Counted from the stretch's first letter, positions 1 to 6,142 are shown. The stretch is DNA of 7,580 nt from Nanohaloarchaea archaeon PL-Br10_U2g5 (GCA_001564205.1 LKMY01000076.1:1-7580), one strand, 5' to 3'. A program made the numbers and translations. Notes: generated from the sequence alone by a model not told the origin.

Positions 1-20
1 CCCTTCGATTGCGGTCGGGA

Positions 21-52
21 CCGTTAAGTGCTCGTCCCGGGTACCCGACGGT
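21..52 (+). promoter_or_regulatory. TATA-like promoter element for a leaderless transcript of the DUF92 gene
   Basis: TTAAGT at 24-29 is the only AT-rich hexamer in a GC-rich leader, and its centre lies about 27 nt before the GTG at 53. In haloarchaea the TATA box sits about 26-27 nt upstream of the transcription start, so transcription would begin at or beside the start codon. There is no Shine-Dalgarno sequence before the GTG, which fits leaderless translation. Inferred from position and composition only; the upstream context is cut off by the window edge. Confidence 0.5.
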
Positions 53-1441
53 GTGACATCGAGGCTTCGACGCGAGAGTATCTTCGCCGCGGTGGCCGTG
101 CTGGCGGTGTTCGCACCGGTCCTCGGCGATGCCGCGGCAGTGCCGTTTCTCGCCGTCGCCGGCCTCGCGTTCTTCGGGATCCGTGACGGTGAGTGGTTCG
201 AGACCCTCGCACTCCCGGGTGATAAAGACGAGGAGCGCCTCTACGGACTCGTCGCCTTCGCGCTCGCCGGCGCCGGACTCGCAGTGTTCGCCTCGTTCCC
301 TCGCTCTCCCCTTCCGTACGAGGCGTTTGCGGCTGCGACGCTCGCGGTCGGCGGGGGCCGTTTCGGCCGTGAGGTCGTCGGCCGACGCTCCACCGACGAG
401 TTTCCGCTCGTCGCGGGATACGTCGCCGTCGGGGCGGCCGCAGCACTCGTCGGACAGGTGGTTGTGCGGCTGCAGCTCTCCACTGCCGCCGTCGAATCGC
501 TCGGCTCTGTTGGACCCGTCGGCGTCGGCGGGGGTGGTGGTACTGCCGTCTCAGCGCTCGGGCCGGCAATGCCCGGGGTCGTCTTCCTGGCGGCCGTGGC
601 CGCGCTGACGGCAGCGTTTATCCGGTCGTTAGTGTTCTCGCGCGACGCGCACATCACGGTCGTTCTCGTCGCATTCGCCGTCTGGGGGTTCATCGCGCTG
701 GCGCCGACAGTCAGCGCTCCGCTCATCCTCTTCGGACTCGGCGTAACCGGTGCCCTCGGCTACATCTCGTTCGCGCTCGGGACCGCCTCCGTGCCGGGGA
801 TGTTAACTGGCGTGTTGTCTGCGCTGCTGGCGGTCGTGCTCGGTGGGATCGGCTGGTTCCTCACCCTCATGTCGTTTTACGCGGTCGGCGGGCTCGCTTC
901 GAAGTACCGATTTGATGAGAAGGCCGACCGCGGTGTCGCTCAGGAGAACGAAGGGGCCCGCGGCACCGGAAACGTGTTGGCGAACTCCGCCGTCGCGCTC
1001 GTCGCGGTGGTCGGCTACGCCGGGGCGACCCACGTCGATGTGCCACCCTCGCTGTTCGCGTTCGCGTTCGCCGGCGCGACCGCGACCGCGATGGCGGACA
1101 CCCTCTCCTCGGAGATCGGGGGACTGTACGACGGCCCGCGGCTCGTTACGACTCTCAACCGAGTCGAACCCGGAACCGACGGCGCGGTAACGTGGCAGGG
1201 CGAAGTAGCCGGACTCTCCGGTGCGCTCGTCGTTGGCGGGATCGCCGCGGTCGGGATGCCAGTTGCGAGTCCCGTCATCGGCGGGGGAATCGTCGTCTTC
1301 GCGGGCGTCGCTGGCATGACGGTCGACAGCCTCCTCGGTGCGCTGATCGAGGGGGATCGAGTCGGTAATCAGGCAGTGAACTTCCTCGCGACGCTGTCCG
1401 GCGCGGTCGTCGCCGTTGCGCTCGGGGGGGTGCTACTGTGA
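53..1441 (+). CDS. DUF92 (TIGR00297) family multi-pass membrane protein
   Basis: A 462-residue hydrophobic protein with about 11-13 predicted membrane segments. The C-terminal half (from about residue 215) carries the DUF92 pattern: K284-Y-R, R303 with N307 and N311, an A-T-A-x-A-D-T-x-S-S-E-I-G stretch at 343-356, P362-R-L-V-T-T-L, and P373-G-T-D-G. Near the end is D425-S-L-L-G-A and N443-F-L-A-T. The plant member VTE6 phosphorylates phytyl phosphate, so a role with isoprenoid alcohols or phosphates is possible, but the archaeal substrate is not known and I infer none. The N-terminal ~200 residues are extra membrane segments with a glycine-rich loop (157-163) before the conserved domain. GTG at 53 is chosen because a TATA-like box lies 27 nt upstream. 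The stop is 1 nt from the next gene's ATG, suggesting one transcript. Family assignment is firm; function is not. Confidence 0.9.
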   Translation: MTSRLRRESIFAAVAVLAVFAPVLGDAAAVPFLAVAGLAFFGIRDGEWFETLALPGDKDEERLYGLVAFALAGAGLAVFASFPRSPLPYEAFAAATLAVGGGRFGREVVGRRSTDEFPLVAGYVAVGAAAALVGQVVVRLQLSTAAVESLGSVGPVGVGGGGGTAVSALGPAMPGVVFLAAVAALTAAFIRSLVFSRDAHITVVLVAFAVWGFIALAPTVSAPLILFGLGVTGALGYISFALGTASVPGMLTGVLSALLAVVLGGIGWFLTLMSFYAVGGLASKYRFDEKADRGVAQENEGARGTGNVLANSAVALVAVVGYAGATHVDVPPSLFAFAFAGATATAMADTLSSEIGGLYDGPRLVTTLNRVEPGTDGAVTWQGEVAGLSGALVVGGIAAVGMPVASPVIGGGIVVFAGVAGMTVDSLLGALIEGDRVGNQAVNFLATLSGAVVAVALGGVLL

Positions 1442-1442
1442 G

Positions 1443-1901
1443 ATGACGGCCGACCAACCCCGCGATGAGACGGACGCCACAATCGACTGTGCTCCGAGTG
1501 TCCGGTCCGCTCGACCGACTGACGCCGATCGGCTTCGCGAGCTCCAGTCGTCTCTCCGGCAGCCGAATCCGGAACTGCTGGAGTACGGACTGGCGGTCGG
1601 CACGACGCTCGTGAGTGTCGCCGAGGGACGCGTCGTTGGCTACCTGTTACCGGTCGATGCCCCGAGCCGGGCGGGCGTTCATCTCGCCGAACTCGTCGTT
1701 GACCCTGAACACCGTCGAGAGGGACGTGCTCGCGGACTTCTCACCACCGTCGTCGCCGACGCGAGCGGTCCCGTGACGCTTCAAGCGCACCCCGATAACG
1801 ACGGCGCACTCGCGCTGTACGACGAGTTCGGATTCGAGGTCGTCGGCCGACGTGCGGACGCGTACCCCGACGGTGACGCGCTCGCGTTGCGGCTGGAGTG
1901 A
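1443..1901 (+). CDS. GNAT-family N-acetyltransferase
   Basis: A 152-residue cytosolic protein with the GNAT (Acetyltransf_1) fold. Motif A is visible as L81-A-E-L-V-V-D-P followed by the acetyl-CoA pyrophosphate loop R91-R-E-G94-R-A96 (pattern R/Q-x-x-G-x-G/A) and L99-L100. Motif B is N119 with A122, Y126 and F129-G-F131. The layout resembles RimI-type enzymes, but the acceptor (protein N-terminus, small amine or antibiotic) cannot be told from the sequence. The first ~20 residues are hydrophilic and precede the domain. I chose ATG 1443 over an in-frame TTG at 1416 inside the upstream gene, because ATG 1443 lies 1 nt after the DUF92 stop, the usual haloarchaeal operon spacing. It probably depends on the DUF92 promoter for expression. 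The domain call is firm; the substrate is unknown. Confidence 0.9.
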   Translation: MTADQPRDETDATIDCAPSVRSARPTDADRLRELQSSLRQPNPELLEYGLAVGTTLVSVAEGRVVGYLLPVDAPSRAGVHLAELVVDPEHRREGRARGLLTTVVADASGPVTLQAHPDNDGALALYDEFGFEVVGRRADAYPDGDALALRLE

Positions 1902-1961
1902 GCGTCCGTAAGGGACGAGCGAGAGGCGGTCCGCCGCCCGACCCGCGAGATGGGGACAGAC

Positions 1962-1997
1962 AAAAGGCCTATTCGACCACCGTGCGTCCGGCGAAAT
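1962..1997 (+). promoter_or_regulatory. Promoter (TATA box with purine-rich BRE-like stretch) for hisI
   Basis: The 96-nt gap after the acetyltransferase gene is GC-rich except for AAAAGG at 1962-1967 followed by CTATT at 1969-1973. The AT-rich centre is about 27 nt before ATG 1998, the spacing expected for a leaderless haloarchaeal transcript, and no Shine-Dalgarno sequence precedes that ATG. The promoter falls inside the open frame starting at an upstream in-frame ATG (1950), which argues against using that earlier start. A weak inverted repeat (CGTCC 1903-1907 and GGACG 1913-1917) right after the acetyltransferase stop may or may not matter for 3' end formation. Confidence 0.6.
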
Positions 1998-2381
1998 ATG
2001 GCTGATACCGACGCGGAGCCGGACGCGGTGGACGTCGACTTCGGCGAGAACGGGCTCGTCCCCGCGATCGCGCAGGACCGCGACTCGGGCGAGGTGTTGA
2101 TGCTCGCGTACGTCTCGCCGAAGGCGCTGAAGCAAACCCTCGAAACCGGTGAGGCGCACTACTACTCGCGGTCGCGAGACGAGCTGTGGCACAAGGGCGG
2201 TTCGTCCGGCCACACGCAGGTGATCCGCGAGGTTCGCGTCGACTGCGACGCCGACACCCTGCTGTACCTCGTCGACCAGAGCGTCGGCGCGTGTCACACC
2301 GGCCACCGGTCGTGCTTCTACCGAACCGTCGACGGCGAGCACGTCGGCGAGCGCGTCTTCGACCCGGACGAGGTGTACTGA
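1998..2381 (+). CDS. hisI: Phosphoribosyl-AMP cyclohydrolase (histidine biosynthesis)
   Basis: A 127-residue monofunctional HisI, which opens the purine ring of phosphoribosyl-AMP to give ProFAR, the third step of histidine synthesis, in the cytosol. The family motifs are complete: H54-Y-Y-S-R-S, W64[10 protein letters not shown]74, the metal site D82-C83-D84-x-D86 (Mg2+ aspartates plus a zinc cysteine) and A98-C99-H-T-G-H-R-S-C106-F with the other two zinc cysteines. There is no HisE pyrophosphohydrolase domain, so hisE must be encoded elsewhere. ATG 1998 is preferred to the in-frame ATG at 1950 because the promoter lies between them and the family's N-terminus fits the shorter form. Its stop overlaps the start of the coiled-coil gene by 1 nt. 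No other his gene is nearby, in keeping with the scattered his genes of haloarchaea. Confidence 0.96.
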   Translation: MADTDAEPDAVDVDFGENGLVPAIAQDRDSGEVLMLAYVSPKALKQTLETGEAHYYSRSRDELWHKGGSSGHTQVIREVRVDCDADTLLYLVDQSVGACHTGHRSCFYRTVDGEHVGERVFDPDEVY

Positions 2382-2383
2382 TG
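2370..2383 (+). promoter_or_regulatory. Shine-Dalgarno site and TGATG stop-start overlap for the coiled-coil gene
   Basis: GAGGTG at 2370-2375 matches six bases of the haloarchaeal anti-Shine-Dalgarno complement (GGAGGTGA) and ends 5 nt before ATG 2381. It lies within the last codons of hisI (Glu-Val). The hisI stop TGA (2379-2381) shares its A with the ATG. This fixes the start of the downstream gene and implies translation from a hisI transcript, by re-initiation or by internal ribosome binding. Confidence 0.65.
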
Positions 2384-3532
2384 GGTGACGAGTATGACTC
2401 AGAGAGCGATCTGATTCGTGACGCCGGCGAGGCGGCTGCGATCCTCCGCGAACGATACGATGAGCTCGGCCGGATAGAGACGCGCATTGCCGATCTCGGG
2501 CGAGATCGCGTCGAGGCCGCCGTGGACGCGTACCGACAGGCCCACCGCGTGCTCGACCAGTACGAAGAGGACGCGGTCGGTAGCGGTGATTTCGCCTCAT
2601 ACGTTCGGTTCGAGGGGGCGTTCGCGAACGCAGTCGGTGTTGGTGATGACGCGCTCGCGAGCGACGCGTTCGCGGCCGCCGACGAGGCAGTGGATAAGCG
2701 TCGGCTCTCCGAGAGCGACTTCGCGGCCGCCCGCGAGGAGCTCGAACCGGCCGGTGAGTACGTCGACCTGTTGACCGAGCGTGACGACGCCGTCGACGCC
2801 TACCGCGCGGCGCGAAAGGAAACCATCGACGCGAAAAAAGCCCTCGAAGCGCGGCTCGACGAGCTGCGGGACGTCGCGAGTATGGCCGACGCCGATCTGA
2901 CGGCCGACGTGGACTCCCTCCGTGACCCGATCGAAGCGTACAACGACGCGGTCCGCGAGGCGTTCCGCGAGTTTTACAAGTCGGCGTCGGCCCGTGAGGT
3001 CTTCGCGTTCCTGGACCGCGCCGATAGCACCCCGTTCGTCGACGCGGACGTGCCGCCGACGGCTCTGGCCGAGTACGTCGCCGACTACGCGGCCGGCGAG
3101 GAGCCGCTCCCGACGCTCATCGAGTACGCCGACTACTCCAACTCCAAGCTGGAACACTATATCGACGACCCCGGGGCCCTCCGGACCGCGGTCGCGGTCC
3201 ATCGGACGTACATCGAGCGCCTCGACGCCGAGCCGCTGACGATAGACTGGCCTCCCGCGACGGGTGCGGAGCTGGCCTACGAGATCGACGAGCTGATCCC
3301 GCTCGTTTCGCGGATCGCCGCCGACGAGACGGTCGCGACCCTGCGTTCGGTCCGTGATCTGGCCCGCGAGGAGGAGTACGAGCGACTCCGCCGAGTCGCC
3401 GAAGTGCGCGACGCGCTGGACGAGCCCGAGCTCGATCTGCTCGAACGCGGGGTCATCGACGACCGCCTCCAAGAGGCCGAGCGGACCCTCACGCTCGTCG
3501 AGGCTGTGCTGGCGGAGACGGACCGGGAGTGA
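2381..3532 (+). CDS. Conserved-looking acidic coiled-coil protein of unknown function
   Basis: A 383-residue, highly charged, cytosolic protein with no signal peptide or membrane segment. Helical stretches with heptad-like spacing and Glu/Arg/Ala/Leu richness lie at about 11-65, 115-170 and 325-380, so a long helical or coiled-coil structure is likely. A less repetitive central part (about 195-310) has a P-F-V-D-A-D-V-P-P segment at 218-226 and I288-D-W-P-P and could be a small globular domain. I recognise no enzyme motif, Walker box or DNA-binding motif. The start at 2381 is supported by the Shine-Dalgarno hexamer and the 1-nt overlap with hisI; the frame stays open back to 2186 across hisI, but that part gives an arginine-rich shadow peptide. 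Co-expression with hisI is likely, yet nothing in the protein points to histidine synthesis. It could be structural or chromatin-associated; this is only a guess from its shape. Confidence 0.85.
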   Translation: MGDEYDSESDLIRDAGEAAAILRERYDELGRIETRIADLGRDRVEAAVDAYRQAHRVLDQYEEDAVGSGDFASYVRFEGAFANAVGVGDDALASDAFAAADEAVDKRRLSESDFAAAREELEPAGEYVDLLTERDDAVDAYRAARKETIDAKKALEARLDELRDVASMADADLTADVDSLRDPIEAYNDAVREAFREFYKSASAREVFAFLDRADSTPFVDADVPPTALAEYVADYAAGEEPLPTLIEYADYSNSKLEHYIDDPGALRTAVAVHRTYIERLDAEPLTIDWPPATGAELAYEIDELIPLVSRIAADETVATLRSVRDLAREEEYERLRRVAEVRDALDEPELDLLERGVIDDRLQEAERTLTLVEAVLAETDRE

Positions 3533-3545
3533 GGGTTTTTAACCC
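3533..3545 (+). promoter_or_regulatory. GGGTT-TTT-AACCC element: TATA box of the next gene and possible terminator of the previous one
   Basis: Immediately after the coiled-coil stop codon (3530-3532) comes a perfect inverted repeat, GGGTT (3533-3537) and AACCC (3541-3545), around TTT. TTTTTAA at 3536-3542 is centred about 28 nt before ATG 3567, the expected TATA position for a leaderless transcript. The T5 tract (3536-3540) directly behind a stop codon also resembles the T-rich archaeal terminator signal for upstream transcripts. The double role is inference. Confidence 0.55.
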
Positions 3546-3566
3546 GGAGCGGATCTGACCGACGGT

Positions 3567-3965
3567 ATGACTCGATTCGACGCCGCGACGGAGACTGAGC
3601 GGCTACAGCTGTTCGCGGACGCAGCGGCTGCCCACCGCGCCCGATCGAGCGAGGTGATGACCGTCGATGTCGACCCCGACAGCGACGTGACCGACGGCGG
3701 CGAGGTCCCGCCGTGGATACAGCTCGCCGGGACGGAGCTCATTCTCGACTGCACCGACGACGAGCTGGAGCGGTTAAAAAAGCTGCTCGAAGCGTTCCCC
3801 GAGTTCCGGATCGACGAGCTCGTCAGCCCGGCGGAGGCGGAGGGAACGAACGCGGTCGTCACTGCCCGCTCTGATGCAAACCGCGTGGCGGGGTTCATCG
3901 AGCGGGCGTTTCGAGAGGTGTACGCGCTCGACAACGAGTATCGAGCGTGGGTAACAGCTATTTAA
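3567..3965 (+). CDS. Small acidic protein of unknown function
   Basis: A 132-residue soluble, acidic protein that I cannot assign to a named family. Residues 1-45 are helical then Asp-rich (D36, D38, D40, D43). The core at about 48-90 (V48-P-P-W-I-Q-L-A-G-T-E-L-I-L) reads as strand, then helix (D64-D-E-L-E-R-L-K-K-L-L-E). Next come strand residues around 96-101 (N-A-V-V-T-A) and a helix at 104-120, ending in R126-A-W-V-T-A-I. This suggests a compact alpha/beta domain, perhaps dimeric. It has no Cys pair, membrane segment or catalytic motif I can name. Start ATG 3567 is the first codon of the frame with a TATA box 28 nt upstream, and the codon use matches the neighbours. It is transcribed alone and converges on the SnoaL-like gene with 6 nt between the stops. 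Confidence 0.82.
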   Translation: MTRFDAATETERLQLFADAAAAHRARSSEVMTVDVDPDSDVTDGGEVPPWIQLAGTELILDCTDDELERLKKLLEAFPEFRIDELVSPAEAEGTNAVVTARSDANRVAGFIERAFREVYALDNEYRAWVTAI

Positions 3966-3975
3966 CTGATTTTAT
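3960..3975 (+). terminator. AT-rich convergent junction with a T4 tract
   Basis: The two stop codons (TAA 3963-3965 plus, TAA 3974-3972 minus) are separated by six bases in the only AT-rich stretch nearby. On the plus strand it ends in TTTT (3970-3973), the sort of short U-tract where archaeal RNA polymerase can stop. On the minus strand the same stretch is A-rich, so it offers no U-tract for the opposing transcript, which must end further on inside the 132-residue gene. Weak, position-based evidence. Confidence 0.35.
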
Positions 3976-4328
3976 CGCTCGCCGGACGCGGCGTACGTCT
4001 CTAACGACACCAATTGCCCGCTATCGATCTCGAACACGTCCACGAACGCGAACAGCTCTGCACCGTTGGCGTCGAGCAATCGCCCTTGAGCTGCTACCCC
4101 GGGCTCGTTCGAGTACACCTTGTCGACGACGTGGGTCGTGTCGGTTATCGGGCGCTCGTCGCGCATGAACGCCACGAACCGGTCGCGCCCCTCGAACGTT
4201 CGATCGGGGCGCCGCTGGATGAACGCCGGATCGAGTAGGTTCACGAGCCGATCGTACTCGTCGGCGTCGAGCGCGTCGTAGTAGGCGCGGACGAGCCCGA
4301 CGGGATCGTCCGTCGTGGCGTCCGTCAC
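3972..4328 (-). CDS. SnoaL-like / NTF2-fold protein
   Basis: A 118-residue protein with the typical start of the SnoaL-like polyketide-cyclase/NTF2 superfamily: L12-V-R-A-Y-Y-D-A-L-D-A-D-E-Y-D-R-L for the first helices, a D33-P-A-F strand entry, and F45-E-G-R-D-R-F-V-A-F-M for the helix that closes the cone. The later strands include G77-V-A-A-Q-G and L92-F-A-F-V-D-V-F-E, then V107-S-L-E-T-Y at the end. Family length (110-140) fits. NTF2-fold proteins range from isomerases and cyclases to non-catalytic binders, so no reaction can be given. The start is GTG 4328, which overlaps the stop of the PhoU/TrkA-C gene as GTGA (4 nt). A GGAGGAG lies 17 nt upstream, too far to be a standard Shine-Dalgarno site, so translational coupling is the simplest view. 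The adjacent transport regulator hints at a small-ligand-binding role, but that is speculation. Confidence 0.85.
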   Translation of the reverse strand: MTDATTDDPVGLVRAYYDALDADEYDRLVNLLDPAFIQRRPDRTFEGRDRFVAFMRDERPITDTTHVVDKVYSNEPGVAAQGRLLDANGAELFAFVDVFEIDSGQLVSLETYAASGER

Positions 4329-5530
4329 GCCGCGAGCCGGTCGAACTCCTCCGCGGAGGTGCGCGTGCCTTTCGAGATGACGGCGTCTCCGGCGCGGAGC
4401 GTCGTTTCGATGTCGGGACCGACCAGCCAGCCCTGTTCAGGCCGGCGGATCGCGATGACGCTCGTCGAGATGTCAGTGGCGGGGATCCCCTCGTCGACCC
4501 GCGTCCCGTCGAGCGCGCTTCCTTCCTGGATCACGGTCCGCGTGATGATCTCGTCGGACTCTTGTACGGCCATCTCCACGACGGGATGGACGCCGATATC
4601 GCGCATGACGCCCTCGGTAATCTCGAGGGCGGCGTCGGAGATCTCCTCGGTTGCGACGCCGAGATGGATGAGCCCGCGGAGCGACACCGGATCGTCGGTC
4701 TCACGGGCGGCTCGGAGGGTCCACGCTTCGAACCGCGACTGGAGCGCGTCGACCTCAACCTCTAGATTATGCACTTCCTCGGCGAGCTCCTCGTTGTCGA
4801 AGAGCACCGAACTGTAGGCGAGGTCGACCGCGAGCTCAGAGAGACTCCGCATCAACACGATGGAGTCGACCGCGCGCTCTAAGTCGTCGATCTCGGGTTC
4901 GACGAGTTCGCTCGGCTCGAACGGCTCGTCGGCCAGCTCCGGGTACGCCTCGGCGACCCCCGCTTCCGGACCACGGAGCAGCGTGACGTCGCCCGCCTCG
5001 ATCCGCGTGTTCGGTCCGGGGTTGAGGATCCAGTCGTCGTTCCGCCGGATCGCGATGACGCGGACGCCCGTTTCGGACTCCAAGTCGATGTCTTTCAGCG
5101 TCCGACCGGCGTAGCCGGAGTCTTCGGAGACGGTACCGCGAACCAACGTCTCGACGCCCTCGGTGAGGGCGCCGCGCATCGCATCGGGAAGCCCGATCTC
5201 CTCCGTGACGATCTTCGCGATGTCTCCGGCTGCGTCGGAGATCTTATCGGCCGCACCGACGACCCCGAGTACCGGCGCGAGCCGCTCGGCCTCATCGGGG
5301 TTTCGGGCCGCGAGCATGAGGCTCATTCGTGCCCGCATCTGGAGGACGTCCATCCGGTGTTCGAGTTCGACGACCTCGTGGGCGATGGTCGGACTTCCGT
5401 GAAGAATTGCGGAGTACGACAGATCGATCAGCAGCTCTGCAGTGTCTTTCATCTCCACGAGCAGGTCCTTCACGCTTGCCGGCTCGTACCGGACCGTCAG
5501 CGGCGACTCTCTCCGGTCGAATCGTCCCAT
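4325..5530 (-). CDS. Tandem PhoU / TrkA-C (RCK_C) domain regulatory protein
   Basis: A 401-residue cytosolic protein made of two copies of a PhoU helical domain followed by a TrkA-C (RCK_C) domain: PhoU about 18-130, TrkA-C about 138-192, PhoU about 218-330, TrkA-C about 338-392. PhoU marks are D36-L-S-Y-S and I97-S-D-A-A in copy 1, and D236-L-A-Y-S and I297-S-D-A-A in copy 2. The TrkA-C copies share V-I-A-I-R-R (158-163 and 358-363) and an A-G-D turn (179-181 and 379-381). TrkA-C domains bind small ligands and gate K+ or other ion transporters; PhoU domains act on phosphate and cation transport. A regulator of ion uptake is therefore likely, but no membrane segment or transporter gene is here, so the partner is unknown. 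ATG 5530 is preferred to an upstream in-frame start because a TATA box sits 27 nt before it. It leads a two-gene unit with the SnoaL-like gene. Confidence 0.92.
   Translation of the reverse strand: MGRFDRRESPLTVRYEPASVKDLLVEMKDTAELLIDLSYSAILHGSPTIAHEVVELEHRMDVLQMRARMSLMLAARNPDEAERLAPVLGVVGAADKISDAAGDIAKIVTEEIGLPDAMRGALTEGVETLVRGTVSEDSGYAGRTLKDIDLESETGVRVIAIRRNDDWILNPGPNTRIEAGDVTLLRGPEAGVAEAYPELADEPFEPSELVEPEIDDLERAVDSIVLMRSLSELAVDLAYSSVLFDNEELAEEVHNLEVEVDALQSRFEAWTLRAARETDDPVSLRGLIHLGVATEEISDAALEITEGVMRDIGVHPVVEMAVQESDEIITRTVIQEGSALDGTRVDEGIPATDISTSVIAIRRPEQGWLVGPDIETTLRAGDAVISKGTRTSAEEFDRLAA
4355..5473 (-). repeat. Internal tandem duplication, period exactly 200 residues (600 nt)
   Basis: Residues 20-192 (4955-5473) and 220-392 (4355-4873) of the PhoU/TrkA-C protein align with a constant offset of 200. 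Matching landmarks: D36/D236, Y39/Y239, E57/E257, D61/D261, Q64/Q264, A74-A-R/A274-A-R, I97-S-D-A-A/I297-S-D-A-A, V158-I-A-I-R-R/V358-I-A-I-R-R, A179-G-D/A379-G-D. By eye at least a third of residues 20-113 are identical to their partners. The DNA itself has diverged, so this is an old duplication rather than a recent repeat. Confidence 0.85.
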
Positions 5531-5562
5531 ACGATCACCGACTCCGGCTCCGAGTAAAAGGC
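5531..5562 (-). promoter_or_regulatory. TATA box upstream of the PhoU/TrkA-C gene
   Basis: On the minus strand CCTTTTACT (plus 5553-5561) is the AT-rich element in the 69-nt gap and is centred about 27 nt before ATG 5530. No Shine-Dalgarno sequence precedes the ATG, so a leaderless transcript is likely. The TTTT could also serve to end transcripts coming from the mch unit. It separates this transcription unit from the upstream 180-residue gene. Confidence 0.6.
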
Positions 5563-5599
5563 TTGCCACGGGTATCGCCCGACTCCCGCGGCGTTCTCT

Positions 5600-6142
5600 T
5601 CACGCCGCGTCGCCGGCGACGTAGCCGACTGCACCGTGGTCGGCTGCTTCATCCGCAGGCTTTTCGAGCTCATCGACCCGCTCTGCGATGTCGACGAGCA
5701 CGAGCCATCGCAGGAGTCGGTCCGCACGCCCACGCCACGACGCCTCCCAGTCGGGGTCTCTGGCGCGGTCGTGGCGGGGAACGCGGTCTCGAGTCGTCTC
5801 GAACAAACCGTCGGCCGTGAGCGGATCCGCCACGGAAGCCGCTCGGAGAGCAGCGATCGTTTCCGGAACGAGGAGAACGCCGTTTCGAAGCCCCCCGCGG
5901 ACGCGCTCTGGGGTCGGCTCCCTGTCGGTCCGGACGAACCCCCGAGACGTCTCACGGACGAGTTCGAGCGCGCGGAGAAACGCGAGCCAGTCGTTCGCGA
6001 CGTGGCGGTTTGGAAGGTCACGCCGGTCGCGCAATCGAGCACAGCAGTCGTCCGTGCTTCCGGGAACGAGCGGGACCGCCCGTTGGAACGCACTGAGTTC
6101 GCCGAGCGTCTCGGGCGGTTCGGGGACCGGTTTGAGCCGCAT
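5600..6142 (-). CDS. Unknown 180-residue protein downstream of mch, possible winged-helix part
   Basis: A 180-residue soluble protein, Arg- and Asp-rich, that I do not recognise as a named family. Residues 20-75 (R21-A-V-P-L-V-P-G-S, a C33-C34 pair, then D50-x-W-L-A-F-L-R-A-L-E-L-V with R67-G-F-V-R-T) look like helix-helix-helix with a short beta wing, so a winged-helix fold is possible but unproven. The C-terminal third has L143-L-R-W-L-V-L-V-D-I-A-E-R-V-D-E-L. No membrane segment is evident. The stop is TGA 5602-5600. ATG 6142 is the most plausible start in this frame, since the frame further upstream runs through mch and gives Ser/Arg-rich shadow sequence. No Shine-Dalgarno site precedes it and only a poor TATA match lies at -27, so it probably depends on mch transcription and on coupling through the mini-ORF before it. 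If a frameshift lies near 6145-6160, the true start could be 6198. Confidence 0.78.
   Translation of the reverse strand: MRLKPVPEPPETLGELSAFQRAVPLVPGSTDDCCARLRDRRDLPNRHVANDWLAFLRALELVRETSRGFVRTDREPTPERVRGGLRNGVLLVPETIAALRAASVADPLTADGLFETTRDRVPRHDRARDPDWEASWRGRADRLLRWLVLVDIAERVDELEKPADEAADHGAVGYVAGDAA

Noticed and set aside
1903..1935. Short inverted repeats after the acetyltransferase stop (CGTCC/GGACG and GGCGG-T-CCGCC)
   Set aside because: Arms of 5 bp in GC-rich DNA without a T-tract are too weak to call a terminator, and the second has a 1-nt loop and cannot fold.
2186..2380. N-terminal extension of the coiled-coil protein back across hisI
   Set aside because: The extension is an Arg/Pro-rich shadow of hisI, and the Shine-Dalgarno site with the TGATG overlap sets the start at 2381.
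1647..3472. Two long open frames on the minus strand (1647-2600 and 2597-3472) opposite the acetyltransferase, hisI and the coiled-coil gene
   Set aside because: They are Arg/Val-rich mirror translations of GC-rich plus-strand genes, show no motif or promoter, and lie opposite hisI, which is certain.
4348..4359. Perfect 12-bp palindrome CCTCCGCGGAGG
   Set aside because: It lies inside the coding region of the PhoU/TrkA-C gene, and a palindrome of this length is expected about once or twice by chance in a window of this size.
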